The notes under the pieces were generated by a model that made no database searches, was not told where the DNA came from, and saw only the letters and a program-made list of their open reading frames with translations. The translations under genes and the position numbers were made by a program. A DNA stretch of 64,000 nucleotides from WJLY01 sp964562405 (lineage in GTDB: Bacteria; Joyebacterota; Joyebacteria; Joyebacterales; Joyebacteraceae): contig CAZLTC010000007.1 in assembly GCA_964562405.1 (NCBI GenBank), positions 1-64,000 of the forward strand. Direction: 5' to 3'. This document shows, one piece after another, positions 34,576 through 43,769 of the stretch; position 1 is the stretch's first letter; each line of letters begins with the position of its first letter.

Positions 34576-35202
34576 TCACCGGATGATGTCACCGATCCTG
34601 TCGAACCTGGGTCGGAACCGCTTCGCGTCCCAGGACCAGTAGATGAGGATCGCCTTGCCCTTCATGAGGCCCTTGTCCAGGAACCCCCAGTCGCGGCTGT
34701 CGGCGCTCCAGTTCCTGTTGTCCCCCATCATGAAGAGCGAGCCCTCGGGCACCTTGACCGGACCGTAATCCGCCCAGCGCGGGGTCGGCGGCTTGAGCTT
34801 GATGTAGTCCTCCTCTATCCGCTCGCCGTTCCGATACAGAACGTTGTTGCGCAGCTCGATCACGTCGCCCTCGACACCGACGCACCGCTTGATGTAGTTC
34901 TCCTTCTTGGCACGCGGGTCGGGGTTCGGGTACTGGAAGACGATCACGTCACCCGGTTGAGGTTCGCGAATGCCGCGCAATCTGACGTCGGTGAAGGGCA
35001 CCTTTATCCCGTAGATGAACTTGTTGACGATGAGAAAGTCACCGACGAGCAGGGTGTCCTCCATCGACCCCGACGGTATCCTGAACGTCTGAACGACGAA
35101 GGCGCGCAGCACCAGCGCCAGGACGACGGCCGTGATCACTGTCTCCACGAAGTCCTTGAAGTAGTCCTTGCGTCTCGCCGCCTTCGTATCTTTTCTTGGC
35201 AT
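34576..35202 (-). CDS. lepB: Signal peptidase I
   Basis: 208 residues with one N-terminal membrane segment (~18-38). The catalytic Ser46 is in I-P-S-G-S-M and the catalytic Lys105 in Y-I-K-R-C-V-G. The M-G-D-N-R-N-W-S-A-D-S-R motif lies near the C-terminus. It removes signal peptides from exported proteins. ATG 35202 lies downstream of GAGGAGG. It is the last gene of the selD-to-lepB run. Confidence 0.95.
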   Translation of the reverse strand: MPRKDTKAARRKDYFKDFVETVITAVVLALVLRAFVVQTFRIPSGSMEDTLLVGDFLIVNKFIYGIKVPFTDVRLRGIREPQPGDVIVFQYPNPDPRAKKENYIKRCVGVEGDVIELRNNVLYRNGERIEEDYIKLKPPTPRWADYGPVKVPEGSLFMMGDNRNWSADSRDWGFLDKGLMKGKAILIYWSWDAKRFRPRFDRIGDIIR

Positions 35203-35249
35203 TCCTGTCGAACCTCCTCGCCGCGCGACGCCCCGAGTCCGGGGACGCG

Positions 35250-35801
35250 CTAGAATCTGCAGGCGAACCCTACCCTGAGCGCCGTGTCGTCCCACGCGCC
35301 CGGGACGTCGGACCACGCATCCATAAGGTCCGGCCGCAGGTCATCGAAGCCAACGAGGTGCGCGTCCACGTAGGCATCGGCGATGCCGTACAGGGCCGCG
35401 ACGGCCGCCCACCAGAGCAACGTCTGTCTGGCGTCGAAGTGCTTCGAGTATTCCCGGAAATAGACGTTCCTGCCCGTCTCGTTGTACATCCGGTACGAAT
35501 GTCGTGTCCAGCGATCCTCGAGCAGGAGCCTCGCAATGAGGAAGGCCTCCACTCCTCCGACGACGGCCGCCTTCTTCTCGGTCTCGTTAAGGAGCTGTCC
35601 GAGACCGGGATACACGGCCGAGGCGATGAGCGACTGTGCGGGTCCCGACCTGAAGCGTTGGGCGTCCTCCGCCGCGGTGAGCGCGCGGACGACCGACGCC
35701 GGATCGCCACGCTCGTCCTCGCCTGAGAGGGCCTCCTGAGCGGCCGCTGCCAGAGGCGCCGCGAGAACGGCGACGAGAGCCAGAAGGATGAAGCGCCGCA
35801 T
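35250..35801 (-). CDS. Exported DUF5683 family protein
   Basis: 183 residues. An N-terminal signal peptide (M-R-R-F then a Leu/Ala core, A-A-A-A-Q at ~22) is followed by the DUF5683 pattern S-A-V-Y-P-G-L-G-Q and later hydrophobic segments (A-A-V-V-G-G-V-E-A-F-L; L-W-W-A-A-V-A-A-L-Y-G-I-A-D-A-Y-V-D-A-H). The family is membrane-associated and of unknown function, common in FCB-group bacteria. Its ATG overlaps the preceding stop as TGATG, indicating coupled translation. Confidence 0.75.
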   Translation of the reverse strand: MRRFILLALVAVLAAPLAAAAQEALSGEDERGDPASVVRALTAAEDAQRFRSGPAQSLIASAVYPGLGQLLNETEKKAAVVGGVEAFLIARLLLEDRWTRHSYRMYNETGRNVYFREYSKHFDARQTLLWWAAVAALYGIADAYVDAHLVGFDDLRPDLMDAWSDVPGAWDDTALRVGFACRF

Positions 35802-36772
35802 CAGACCGTGAATCTCCTTGCCTCCTTCGGCGTCCACGGCACGACCGTGACGTCTCGAATCTCCGACGGGTCCTTCCACACCTGCACGTTCACGGGCTCC
35901 CCCGGCGGAGCGTCCGAATACCTGGCAACGATGCGGGCGGCGTTCTCGACGTCGCCCTCGTTCGGTTCGCCGGCCAGAACAGCGACGGGACCCTTGTGTT
36001 CCATGACCTTCAGGAACAGCGCATCGTCCGGCTTCAGCTCAAAGAGCGTCTCGTTCTCCGAGTGGTTCCTGCCTACCGACAGCTTCGTGCTCTCCGAAAG
36101 GCGAAACTGCCTCCCCACCGAGAGCAGGCGCACGGAGCCGATCGAGAGCTGCTCGTGGTCTTTGAGATCGCGGAAGACCCTCGCGTAGTTCTCGTCGGTG
36201 AGCAGACACCCGCCGGCCGGAGAAGCGAATTTCGTGATACCGAACTTCTCCGCCAGCTCCATCTGGGGCTTCCTCGTGCGACCGTGCAGCCCGAGCAGCC
36301 TCTCGCGGTCCACCCAGCCCTCCGTTTCAGGGACGGTCGGCGCAAGCAGCTTTGCCGACAGCGGTCGCAGGAGCAGCCCCTTGAGACCCGAGTCCCTTTC
36401 CACGGCCTCGAGCCCGAACCGCATCTGCGACTTGGGCCGCTGCCCGACGACCTCGCCGGTCACTACGAAGGACGCACCCAGGTCCTTCATGCGCTCACCC
36501 GCTTTGCGGACCATGAGGGCGTGGCAGTCGATGCAGGGGTTCACGTAGCGCCCGAAGCCGTGCTTGGGCGCGGCGATCACCTCGAGCAGGTCGTCGCCGA
36601 TGTCGATGATCGCGAGCTCGATGCCAAGGTCGACGCACGACTCAGTCGCCGCCGCCGCGGTGAAGAACGGCGACACGAAGCTCACGCCGAGCACGTCTAT
36701 CCCCTGCTCGAGAATGAGCTTCGCCGAGAGCACGCTATCGAGACCGCCCGAGACGAGTGCAAGGGCTCTCAC
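35801..36772 (-). CDS. PP-loop ATPase, ThiI/MnmA-like thiolation protein with NFACT-R-like C-terminus
   Basis: 323 residues. An N-terminal PP-loop (L-V-S-G-G-L-D-S-V-L) adenylates a target. Cysteines in P-C-I-D-C-H (~85) and P-A-G-G-C-L-L-T-D (~185) could carry sulfur or bind a cluster. The last ~80 residues (G-P-V-A-V-L-A-G-E-P-N-E-G-D) resemble the NFACT-R domain. This architecture is usually labelled tRNA 4-thiouridine synthase-like but is not classical ThiI (no THUMP domain) or MnmA. GTG 36772 is the likely start; a TTG at 36805 almost touches tRNA-Sec. Its place between tRNA-Sec and lepB links it to selenium genes. Confidence 0.72.
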   Translation of the reverse strand: MRALALVSGGLDSVLSAKLILEQGIDVLGVSFVSPFFTAAAATESCVDLGIELAIIDIGDDLLEVIAAPKHGFGRYVNPCIDCHALMVRKAGERMKDLGASFVVTGEVVGQRPKSQMRFGLEAVERDSGLKGLLLRPLSAKLLAPTVPETEGWVDRERLLGLHGRTRKPQMELAEKFGITKFASPAGGCLLTDENYARVFRDLKDHEQLSIGSVRLLSVGRQFRLSESTKLSVGRNHSENETLFELKPDDALFLKVMEHKGPVAVLAGEPNEGDVENAARIVARYSDAPPGEPVNVQVWKDPSEIRDVTVVPWTPKEARRFTV

Positions 36773-36807
36773 CGGTTCGACACGCCTTTCTGGTGGAACG
36801 TACAATA

Positions 36808-36906
36808 TGGCGGGAATGTGTGGGAATCGAACCCACCTCGGACGGGGTCAGCCGCCCAACATAAGGGTTTGAAGCCCTCGGGATCCACCAGGACCCATCC
36901 ATTCCC
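36808..36906 (-). tRNA. selC: tRNA-Sec (anticodon TCA)
   Basis: A 99-nt tRNA with the special features of bacterial selenocysteine tRNA. It has a long acceptor (GGGAATGG/ACATTCCC), followed by G and encoded CCA. The D stem is 6 bp (GGGTCC/GGATCC). The anticodon arm AGGGCT-TCA-AACCCT reads UGA. A long variable arm (GGGCGGC...CCCCGTCC region) and T loop TTCGATT complete it. It lies 53 bases downstream of selD, in the same direction. Confidence 0.95.
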
Positions 36907-36959
36907 GCTCGTTCGCTGTCGGTCCCCATCCCGCCGCCGCGGTCTTTCGCGCCGCAGGG

Positions 36960-38009
36960 TCAGACGAGCACGACCGACTTTCCCTCGCGGGGCAGCACCC
37001 GGCCGATGATCCAGTGGCCGCTGCCTCCGGCCTTCTCGTATGCCCGCGCGAACGCGTCGACCCCGTCCTCCGGCAGGGACACGAGAAGACCTCCCGACGT
37101 CTGCGGGTCGTTCATCAGGTCGAGCGTGAACCCGTCCGCCCGCGACTTGAGGCTCACGAAGCTCCTGTAGTAGTGCTGGTTGGTGAACAGCCCCCCCGGC
37201 CGGAATCCGGACCGGATGACCTCCAGCGCGCCGTCCAGAAGCGGGACTCTCCCGACGTCAATCTCGAACGTGACCCCGCTGGCATCGGCCATCCCCACGG
37301 CATGCCCCACGAGCCCGAAGCCCGTGACGTCCGTGGCGGCCCGAGCGCCGGCCTCGACCATGCCCTCCGACGCTGCTCTGTTCAGCTCGGACATCACGGC
37401 GGTCACGCCGGCCAGCAACTCGTCGTCGAGCGCCTCGCTCTTGAGCGCGGTGGTCAGAACGCCCGTTCCGATCGGCTTCGTCAGCACCAGAACGTCCCCC
37501 TCAACGGCCCCGGCGTTCGTGACGATCCGAGAGGGGTCGATAATACCGGTCACCGCCAGCCCGAATTTGAGCTCCTTGTCGCTCACCGAGTGTCCGCCTA
37601 TGACCGCCACCCCCGCCTCGTCGAGCTTCTCGCGGCTTCCGAGCATGATGTCGGCGAGTACGGACGGCGGCAGCTGGTCGTCGGGGAAACACGCGATGTT
37701 GACCGCCACCAACGGCCTTCCGCCCATGGCGTAGACGTCCGACACGGCGTTCGCCGCGGCTATCCGGCCGAAATCGCCCGCGTCGTCCACGATCGGCGTG
37801 AAGAAGTCGACCGTCACGACGAGCGCGGTCCGGTCGTCGAGGCGATAGACCCCCGCGTCGTCCACGGTGTCGGTCGCGACCAGCACCCTGGGATCTGCTA
37901 TCGGGGGGAGTCTCTTCAGAACGGCTGCCAGGTCCTCCGGACCCAGCTTCGAGGCTCAGCCCGAGCAGCTGACGATGTGAGTCAGCTTGAAGATCTCTTC
38001 TTTGGACAA
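36960..38009 (-). CDS. selD: Selenide, water dikinase SelD, itself a selenoprotein (in-frame UGA = Sec18)
   Basis: SelD makes selenophosphate from selenide and ATP. The 349-residue frame runs from TTG 38009 (after GGAGG) and contains TGA at 37958-37956. Read as Sec it gives C-S-G-U-A-S-K-L-G-P-E-D-L, where U18 and K21 keep the x-x-x spacing of the catalytic Cys17/Lys20 of E. coli SelD. Downstream, G-G-H-S-V-S-D-K-E-L, T-D-V-T-G-F-G-L-V-G-H and M-N-D-P-Q-T-S-G-G-L are intact. Stopping at TGA or starting at a later GTG (37886) would lose the active site. A SECIS-like hairpin follows the UGA and tRNA-Sec is adjacent. Confidence 0.95.
37927..37947 (-). promoter_or_regulatory. SECIS-like hairpin downstream of the selD UGA
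   Basis: A 9-bp stem (two G-U pairs) closes a GGA triloop 17 bases after the UGA. This is within the distance expected for bacterial SECIS elements bound by SelB, with G in the apical loop. It lies inside the coding region. Confidence 0.7.
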
Positions 38010-38031
38010 GCGACCTCCGGATGCGAGCGGA

Positions 38032-39861
38032 CTACTCGACTGTAACGCTCTTGGCCAGATTGCGCGGCTGGTCGACGTTGCACGCGCGCTCCACTGCGAT
38101 GTGGTAGGCCAGAAGCTGAAGCGGCACGACGGCAAGGATCGGCGTCAGGTGTCGCATGGTCTCCGGAATCTCGATGATGTCGTCGGCGAGCTTCTCCACC
38201 TGCTCGTCCCCCTCCGTCGTCACCGCGATGATTCGGCCTCCCCGCGACTTCACCTCCTCCATGTTCGAGAGGATCTTCTTGTAGAACTCGTCGCGCGGGG
38301 CAACGACGACGACGGGCATGTTCTCGTCGATCAGGGCTATCGGCCCATGCTTCATCTCGGCCGCCGGATAGCCCTCGGCGTGGACGTAGGAGATCTCCTT
38401 GAGCTTCAGTGCGCCCTCAAGAGCAACGGGGAAGTTGTAGCCCCGGCCCAGGTAGAGGAAATTGGAGTGGTGAGCGTAGCGCTTCGCGATGTCGCTTATG
38501 CACTCGTCCCTGGAGAGGATGCTGCGGATCTGCGATGGCAGGTCATGCATCGCCTTGACGATCTGACGCCCCTCGGCTACCGACACGTCTCTGGCCCGTC
38601 CGAGCATGAGCGCGAGCGCCGCCAGGACCATGAGCTGCGACGTGAAGGCCTTGGTCGACGCCACTCCGATCTCGGGTCCGGCGTGGGTGAACACGCCCCC
38701 GTCGCTCTGCCGGGCTATCGTAGAGCCGACCACGTTCACGATACCCAGCGCCGTGGCACCTCTGCGCTGGGCCTCGCTCATGGCGGCCAGCGTGTCGGAC
38801 GTCTCGCCCGACTGGCTTATCACGAGGGCGACGTCGCCGGGATGTATGACGGGATTCCTGTAGCGGAACTCCGAGGCGTACTCGACCTCGACCGAGACCC
38901 TAGCCAGGTCCTCGATCATGTATTCGCCTATGAGCCCAGCGTGCCACGACGTTCCGCACGCGAGGATGATGATCCTGTTCGCGGTGTTGAGCGAACGCCT
39001 GTGGTCCCGGAGCCCGCCGAGAACGGCGTCGCCCGCGAGTTCGATGAGTCTGCCCCTGACCGCGTCGGTCACGGTTCGGTCCTGCTCGAAGATCTCCTTC
39101 AGCATGAAATGCGGGTAGCCGTTCTTCTCGATCTTGTCGATATTCCATGTGACGCGCTCGACGTCCTTCGTTATCAGCTCGTTCTCCAGGGTCGTGGTCG
39201 AGAAGCCGTCGGGAGTGGCGACGACCATCTCCAGGTCGTCGAGGTAAACGACGTTCCTCGTCTGCCGCACGAGCGCCGCGACGTCCGACGCGACGTAGTA
39301 GCAGTCGACCCCTATGCCCACGACGAGCGGACTCCCGTTCCTTGCGCCCACCAGAACCTCAGGCTCGTCAGCGTGTATCACGGCGATGCCGTAGGCGCCC
39401 TGGACGTGCGCCAGGGCGGAGCGCACGGCTCCCGCGATGTCGCCCTCGTAGTGCTCACCGATGAGGTGCGCAAGCACCTCGGTATCGGTCTCCGACGTGA
39501 AGACGTGGCCCGTCGCCTCCAACTGCTTGCGGAGCGCCCTGTAGTTCTCGACTATGCCGTTGTGGACGACCGCGATCTTGCCCGAACCGTCGAGCTGGGG
39601 GTGGGCGTTCACCTGAGACGGCTCGCCGTGCGTGGCCCAGCGCGTGTGCGCAATGCCGAGCGAGCCCTTGAGAGGTTCTTGGTCCAGGAGTTCCTGAAGC
39701 CCGGAGATCTTCCCGGCCACCTTGCGAACGGACAGCACGCCCCCTTCGATCGCCGCCACGCCGGCCGAGTCGTATCCGCGGTACTCGACCCTGCGCAGGC
39801 CCTCGATGAGAATGGGCACGACGTTCGTGTCCCTGGCAACGCAGCCGACTATTCCGCACAT
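38032..39861 (-). CDS. glmS: Glutamine-fructose-6-phosphate aminotransferase (isomerizing)
   Basis: 609 residues. The N-terminal glutaminase begins M-C-G-I-V-G (nucleophile Cys2). The two SIS domains include S-Q-S-G-E-T-S-D-T-L and A-E-G-Y-P-A-A-E-M-K-H-G-P; the C-terminus ends K-S-V-T-V-E. It makes glucosamine-6-P, the entry to UDP-GlcNAc for peptidoglycan and LPS. It overlaps glmM by 13 bases. I see no glmS ribozyme upstream, as that space is glmM coding. Confidence 0.97.
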   Translation of the reverse strand: MCGIVGCVARDTNVVPILIEGLRRVEYRGYDSAGVAAIEGGVLSVRKVAGKISGLQELLDQEPLKGSLGIAHTRWATHGEPSQVNAHPQLDGSGKIAVVHNGIVENYRALRKQLEATGHVFTSETDTEVLAHLIGEHYEGDIAGAVRSALAHVQGAYGIAVIHADEPEVLVGARNGSPLVVGIGVDCYYVASDVAALVRQTRNVVYLDDLEMVVATPDGFSTTTLENELITKDVERVTWNIDKIEKNGYPHFMLKEIFEQDRTVTDAVRGRLIELAGDAVLGGLRDHRRSLNTANRIIILACGTSWHAGLIGEYMIEDLARVSVEVEYASEFRYRNPVIHPGDVALVISQSGETSDTLAAMSEAQRRGATALGIVNVVGSTIARQSDGGVFTHAGPEIGVASTKAFTSQLMVLAALALMLGRARDVSVAEGRQIVKAMHDLPSQIRSILSRDECISDIAKRYAHHSNFLYLGRGYNFPVALEGALKLKEISYVHAEGYPAAEMKHGPIALIDENMPVVVVAPRDEFYKKILSNMEEVKSRGGRIIAVTTEGDEQVEKLADDIIEIPETMRHLTPILAVVPLQLLAYHIAVERACNVDQPRNLAKSVTVE

Positions 39862-41213
39862 GTCAGACCACCCTTCATGCAGCGCGAGACGGCCCCGATC
39901 GCCCTCTCCGCGAGATCCCTGGTACCGGGGTCGTCCGGCGCCTCCGCTATGATCCGCACCACTGGCTCCGTCCCGGACATCCTAGCGTGAATCCAGCGGT
40001 CGGGCCAAGTCATCTTTGCCCCGTCGGTGAGGTCCTCGTGGCCGTCTGGAAAGGCCTCCCTCATTGCTTCCACTATGCAGTCTCGCGAAACGCCCCTGAG
40101 TTCGAGCTTCTTCTTGAGCATCGAGTAGCGGGGCATCGCCGCGATCAGTTCGGAGACTGTGCCTCCGAAGTCCGCGACCGCGGTCAGGACGAGCGCGGCG
40201 GCCGTGCAGGCGTCCCTTCCCATATGCACCTCTGGCAGGATCACACCTCCGTTGCCCTCGCCCCCCACGACGGCCGAGACCTCGTCCATCTTCGTCACGA
40301 CGTTGATCTCACCGACCGGGGACCGGAACATCGGCACCGAGTACGCCTCGGCGACGTCGTCCATCATCCTGCTCGTGGACATGTTCGCCACCACAGGTCC
40401 GGGCGTCCTGGAGAGCACGGCGCGGCCTGCGAGGACGAGCGTGTACTCCTCACCCACGGGTCGTCCGCGATCGTCCACGACGGCCAGCCTGTCGGCGTCG
40501 GGGTCGCAGGCCAGTCCGATGTCGGCGCGCTCGCGAACGACGGCCTCCGCGAGGCCGCCGAGGTTCTCGGGCACCGGCTCGGGCCCCCGCGGGAACCCCG
40601 CACCCGGTTCGTCGTTGATCGCACTGACGCGGCATCCTAGCTCACTCAGGAGCTTAGGAAGGGCCACCGACCCGGCCGCGTTCACACAATCGACGACAAC
40701 GCTCGGAGCGGCCTTCTCGATGCGCGCCCGGTCGACGTGACTCGATGAAAGCACGAGGTCGAGATGGTCGCGCAGGGCATCGCGTAGTTCAACGGGCGCA
40801 GGCCCTGCCTCAACAGGCGTCGCCTCAGGACCGTCCGCAAGGCCGAACAGCTCGCGCGCTTCGTCTGCAACGAGGAAGACACCCCTGCTTGAGAAGAACT
40901 TGAGCCCGTTCTGCGTCTCCGGGTTGTGGCTCGCGGTCACGACGACGCCTCCGTCGAGACCGCGGATCCTTACCGCTATGCCGACCGTTGGTGTGGGCAC
41001 TACGCCGGCGTCCTCGGCGCGGACGCCGGCATCGACGAGTCCGGCTATGACGGCCCGCCTGAGTGAGTCACCTCCACTGCGCCCGTCCCAGCCGACAGCG
41101 ACACTGCCGCCGACCATGCGTCCGAAGGCGGACGCGTAGCGTCTGGCGAGCGCCTCCGTTATCTCTGTCCCGGTCGCGCCTCGCACGCCGGACACGCTTC
41201 TGATGAGAGTCAC
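39849..41213 (-). CDS. glmM: Phosphoglucosamine mutase
   Basis: 454 residues, alpha-D-phosphohexomutase fold. The phosphoserine is Ser95 in V-T-A-S-H-N-P, the metal loop is D-P-D-A-D-R-L, the sugar-specificity loop is G-E-G-N-G-G-V, and the phosphate-binding R-M-S-G-T-E-P lies near the end. It converts GlcN-6-P to GlcN-1-P, directly after GlmS. Slightly divergent members can act on mannose/glucose, but adjacency to glmS supports GlmM. The start is GTG 41213. Confidence 0.9.
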   Translation of the reverse strand: MTLIRSVSGVRGATGTEITEALARRYASAFGRMVGGSVAVGWDGRSGGDSLRRAVIAGLVDAGVRAEDAGVVPTPTVGIAVRIRGLDGGVVVTASHNPETQNGLKFFSSRGVFLVADEARELFGLADGPEATPVEAGPAPVELRDALRDHLDLVLSSSHVDRARIEKAAPSVVVDCVNAAGSVALPKLLSELGCRVSAINDEPGAGFPRGPEPVPENLGGLAEAVVRERADIGLACDPDADRLAVVDDRGRPVGEEYTLVLAGRAVLSRTPGPVVANMSTSRMMDDVAEAYSVPMFRSPVGEINVVTKMDEVSAVVGGEGNGGVILPEVHMGRDACTAAALVLTAVADFGGTVSELIAAMPRYSMLKKKLELRGVSRDCIVEAMREAFPDGHEDLTDGAKMTWPDRWIHARMSGTEPVVRIIAEAPDDPGTRDLAERAIGAVSRCMKGGLTCAE

Positions 41214-41216
41214 GGT

Positions 41217-43108
41217 CTAGGGAACCTCCTCGGGCGGCGCCGGCTCCGCGGTTGTCGTGTCGGNNNNNNNNNNNNNNNNNNNNNNNNNNNNNNNNNNNNN
41301 NNNNNNNNNNNNNNNNNNNNNNNNNNNNNNNNNNNNNNNNNNNNNNNNNNNNNNNNNNNNNNNTCGGGCGGCGCCGGCTCCGCGGTTGTCGTGTCGGACG
41401 GCGCCGGCTCCGCGGCTGTCGTGTCGGGCGGCGCCGGCTCCGGGAGCCCCAGCGCCTCGCGCGCCGCCGAGGCGTAGTCCGTCCCGGGGTAGCTCTCGAT
41501 CACCTGCTCGTAGGCGGCCTCAGAGGCCTCCGCATCTTCCAGCTCTTCACCTAGGAGCCAGGCCCTGGCAAGCGCTGCCTTGGGCGCCTGCGGACTCGTC
41601 GGGTGGAGATCGATCACCTGATCGTAATAGCGCAGCGCTGTCTCGGGATCGTCCAGCTGGAAGAGGTACAGCTCGCCCGCGCGGAATAGCGCGGCCGCGA
41701 CCTCCGCTCCCTCGTCGACCAGGCTCGTGTCACCGACGGCCGCCTCCGCAGGAGCCGCCTCATTGCTGACCGGCTTCTCGAGCTCCACCTCTGTCCCCGC
41801 TTCAGCGCCCGTGGTGTCGGAGCCCGCTGGCTCGACCCCGGTGGCCTCCGCCGCTTCCGAGGCGCCTGCCGTATCGGCCCCCGCGCTCTCGGCCCCCTCG
41901 ACCTCCGGCGCCGCGGAGGTGTCCGGTCCGGCGGCCGCCGACGGAACGGCCTCGGGCGGCTGTTCTTCGATGGCGGAGGTGTCCGGTCGGGCGGCCGCCG
42001 GCGGAACGGCCTTGGGCGACTGTTCTTCGATGATGGTAAGGTACTTCTGCAGCTGCTCGATGTCGTCGCGCGCCGATGTCGCCAGCTCCGCCGCCTCGCT
42101 CCGCGGGGCCTGAGCCCTGGCGGCCTCGAAGGAGTCAAGCGCTGCGTCGAGGTCGCGCCGCTCGTCCCTGTGTATCAGCCCTATCCTATAGTGCGCCTCC
42201 GCCGCCGCCGGAGTTCTCTCTCTGGAAGCCGCTATGCCCTCGTAGGTCGAGATGGCAGCGTCGAGTTCGCCCGCCCGCGTCTGCGCCTGCCCGACGAGCA
42301 GTAGCACCTTGTCGAGTTCCTCATCCCCGATGGCCCTCCCCTTCAGGTCCTCGAGGACCGCGAGCGCCGAGTCCGGATCCTTCAGCTCGAGATACGCCTC
42401 GGCAAGACGGAGCCTGGCTTCAAACAGCAGTTCCCGCCCGCCGGACTCGTGCGCGACGGCCGAGTACTGCTCCACGGCCTCCTCCGGTCGACCCATCTCC
42501 ATGTAATTCTCGGCGGCCAGGAACCTCGCCTCCGCTCGACGGTCGCTCCCGGGGAATCGCTCGAGAAGGCCCAGGTATGCCTCGGCCGCGGCCTCGCGCC
42601 GTCCGCGCGCCCTCAGGGCCGCGCCCATCAGGATCAGCGCGTCGTCGGAGAGATCCGACGGGGGTTCGGCGTAGGCGACGTCGTGAAGCAGCTCCTCGGA
42701 GGACACTGGGTTGCCCGTCTGGAGCCTGACGCCTGCGAGCGCGTACTCCGCCTGTCGTCTGAGCGGACTGTCGGGGTAGCGCGCCAGGAACTCGGTCAGA
42801 CGCTCCTCGGCACTCTCATACTGCCCCTTGTAGTACAGGGACATGCCAAGGAGCAGGAGCGCATCGTCGGCCCAGCCCGAGTCGGGGTGGAGCCTGAGCA
42901 CACGGCCGCTCTTCTCGATGGCGCGATCGAGAAGCTCGACCTCGCGAACGCTCGGCTGGGTGTCGGGCGGCCTTGCCTCTCTGAGGATCTCGGCTTCCCT
43001 CGCGGCGGTCTTGGCGTGGTAGAACGTGTTGTAGTAGACGCAGCCTGAGAGGGCTGCGACAACGCAGATGGCCGCGGCGACCGCGGCCGTTCGTGCTAGC
43101 CTGACCAT
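41217..43108 (-). CDS. TPR outer-membrane lipoprotein with Pro/Asp/Thr repeat tail (interrupted by an assembly gap)
   Basis: The signal peptide has a lipobox (A-L-S-G-C, Cys ~25) followed by V-Y-Y-N-T-F-Y, seen in lipoproteins of uncultured FCB-related bacteria. About ten TPR-like repeats follow (~30-300, then ~500-580), related to BamD/YbgF types. A 20-residue tandem duplication (41913-42032) lies within. The tail has 10-residue repeats of E-P-A-P-[PS]-D-T-T-[AT]-A. N bases 41264-41363 fall in that tail; reading in the repeat frame on the far side ends at TAG 41219-41217. Probably an envelope-assembly scaffold; exact role unknown. Confidence 0.8.
41230..41442 (-). repeat. 30-bp coding tandem repeat around an N gap
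   Basis: Full units lie at 41230-41259, 41364-41393 and 41394-41423, with a partial unit from 41424. They encode ten residues each. The gap begins four bases into a unit, so the collapsed repeat is the probable cause of the gap. Confidence 0.9.
41264..41363. other. Assembly gap (100 N) inside the lipoprotein repeat
   Basis: Exactly 100 N, a placeholder length. The flanking phase requires a real length of 26, 56, 86, 116... bases if units are regular, so 100 would break the reading frame. Confidence 0.95.
41913..42032 (-). repeat. 60-bp tandem duplication inside the TPR lipoprotein gene
   Basis: Two head-to-tail copies (41913-41972 and 41973-42032) differ at only a few positions and encode 20-residue Pro/Ala-rich units containing P-D-T-S-A and E-E-Q. 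In-frame, low-complexity linker expansion. Confidence 0.88.
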
Positions 43109-43169
43109 TGAACTCCCGTGGACGGCATGACCGAGCCGCGCGGGTCCACGGCTCCTGATCACCGAACGG

Positions 43170-43718
43170 CTATCGATTGACCGACTTGATGAGCACCTCG
43201 TCGCTGCCGTCCTTCTCGGTCATCATGACCGATATGATCTCCGTTGAAGCCGTGGGGACATTCTTGCCGACGTAGTCGGCCCTGATCGGAAGCTCCCTGT
43301 GCCCTCTATCGACCATCACGGCCAGTTGGACCGATCTGGGTCGCCCGAAATCGACGATCTCGTCTAGGGCCGCTCTGACGGTCCGACCCGTATACAGCAC
43401 ATCGTCAACCAACACGATGGCCTTGCCCTGGACGTCGAAGGGGATGTCGCTCTCGTTCACGACCGGCTGTTCGGCGATCGTCTGCAGGTCGTCTCTGTAC
43501 AGCGTTATGTCGAGTATTCCCACCGGGACTTGCACGCCCTCGATGCCCTCGAGGACACCGGCGACCCGGCGAGCGAGGAAGGATCCGCGCGTCTGTATCC
43601 CTATGATGGCCAGGTTGTCGGTGCCCCCATTGCGCTCAAGTATCTCATGGGCGATCCTCGTCACGGCGCGGCGTATGTCGTCCGCGTCCATCACGCGCGC
43701 CTTTATCCTCGTCTGCAT
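43170..43718 (-). CDS. pyrR: Bifunctional pyr regulator / uracil phosphoribosyltransferase PyrR
   Basis: 182 residues of the type I phosphoribosyltransferase fold. The PRPP loop is V-L-V-D-D-V-L-Y-T-G-R-T, with G-I-Q-T-R-G (~50) and V-D-R-G-H-R-E-L-P-I following. PyrR binds pyr mRNA leaders in response to UMP and has weak UPRTase activity. No pyr biosynthetic gene is adjacent here. ATG 43718 follows a G-rich ribosome site; an in-frame GTG nine codons earlier is less likely. Confidence 0.93.
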   Translation of the reverse strand: MQTRIKARVMDADDIRRAVTRIAHEILERNGGTDNLAIIGIQTRGSFLARRVAGVLEGIEGVQVPVGILDITLYRDDLQTIAEQPVVNESDIPFDVQGKAIVLVDDVLYTGRTVRAALDEIVDFGRPRSVQLAVMVDRGHRELPIRADYVGKNVPTASTEIISVMMTEKDGSDEVLIKSVNR

Positions 43719-43769
43719 GTCCCCCCCGTGTTGGTCGGCCGTCACGACACGTTCAGGAAAGAGACTCTA

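Noticed and set aside
36960..37886. SelD as a shorter protein starting after the TGA
   Set aside because: It would lack the catalytic and ATP-binding N-terminus. The upstream frame is conserved through the TGA and tRNA-Sec is adjacent.
41230..41442. Regular 30-bp repeats that might suggest a CRISPR array
   Set aside because: Units are directly adjacent with no spacers and encode an in-frame peptide repeat.
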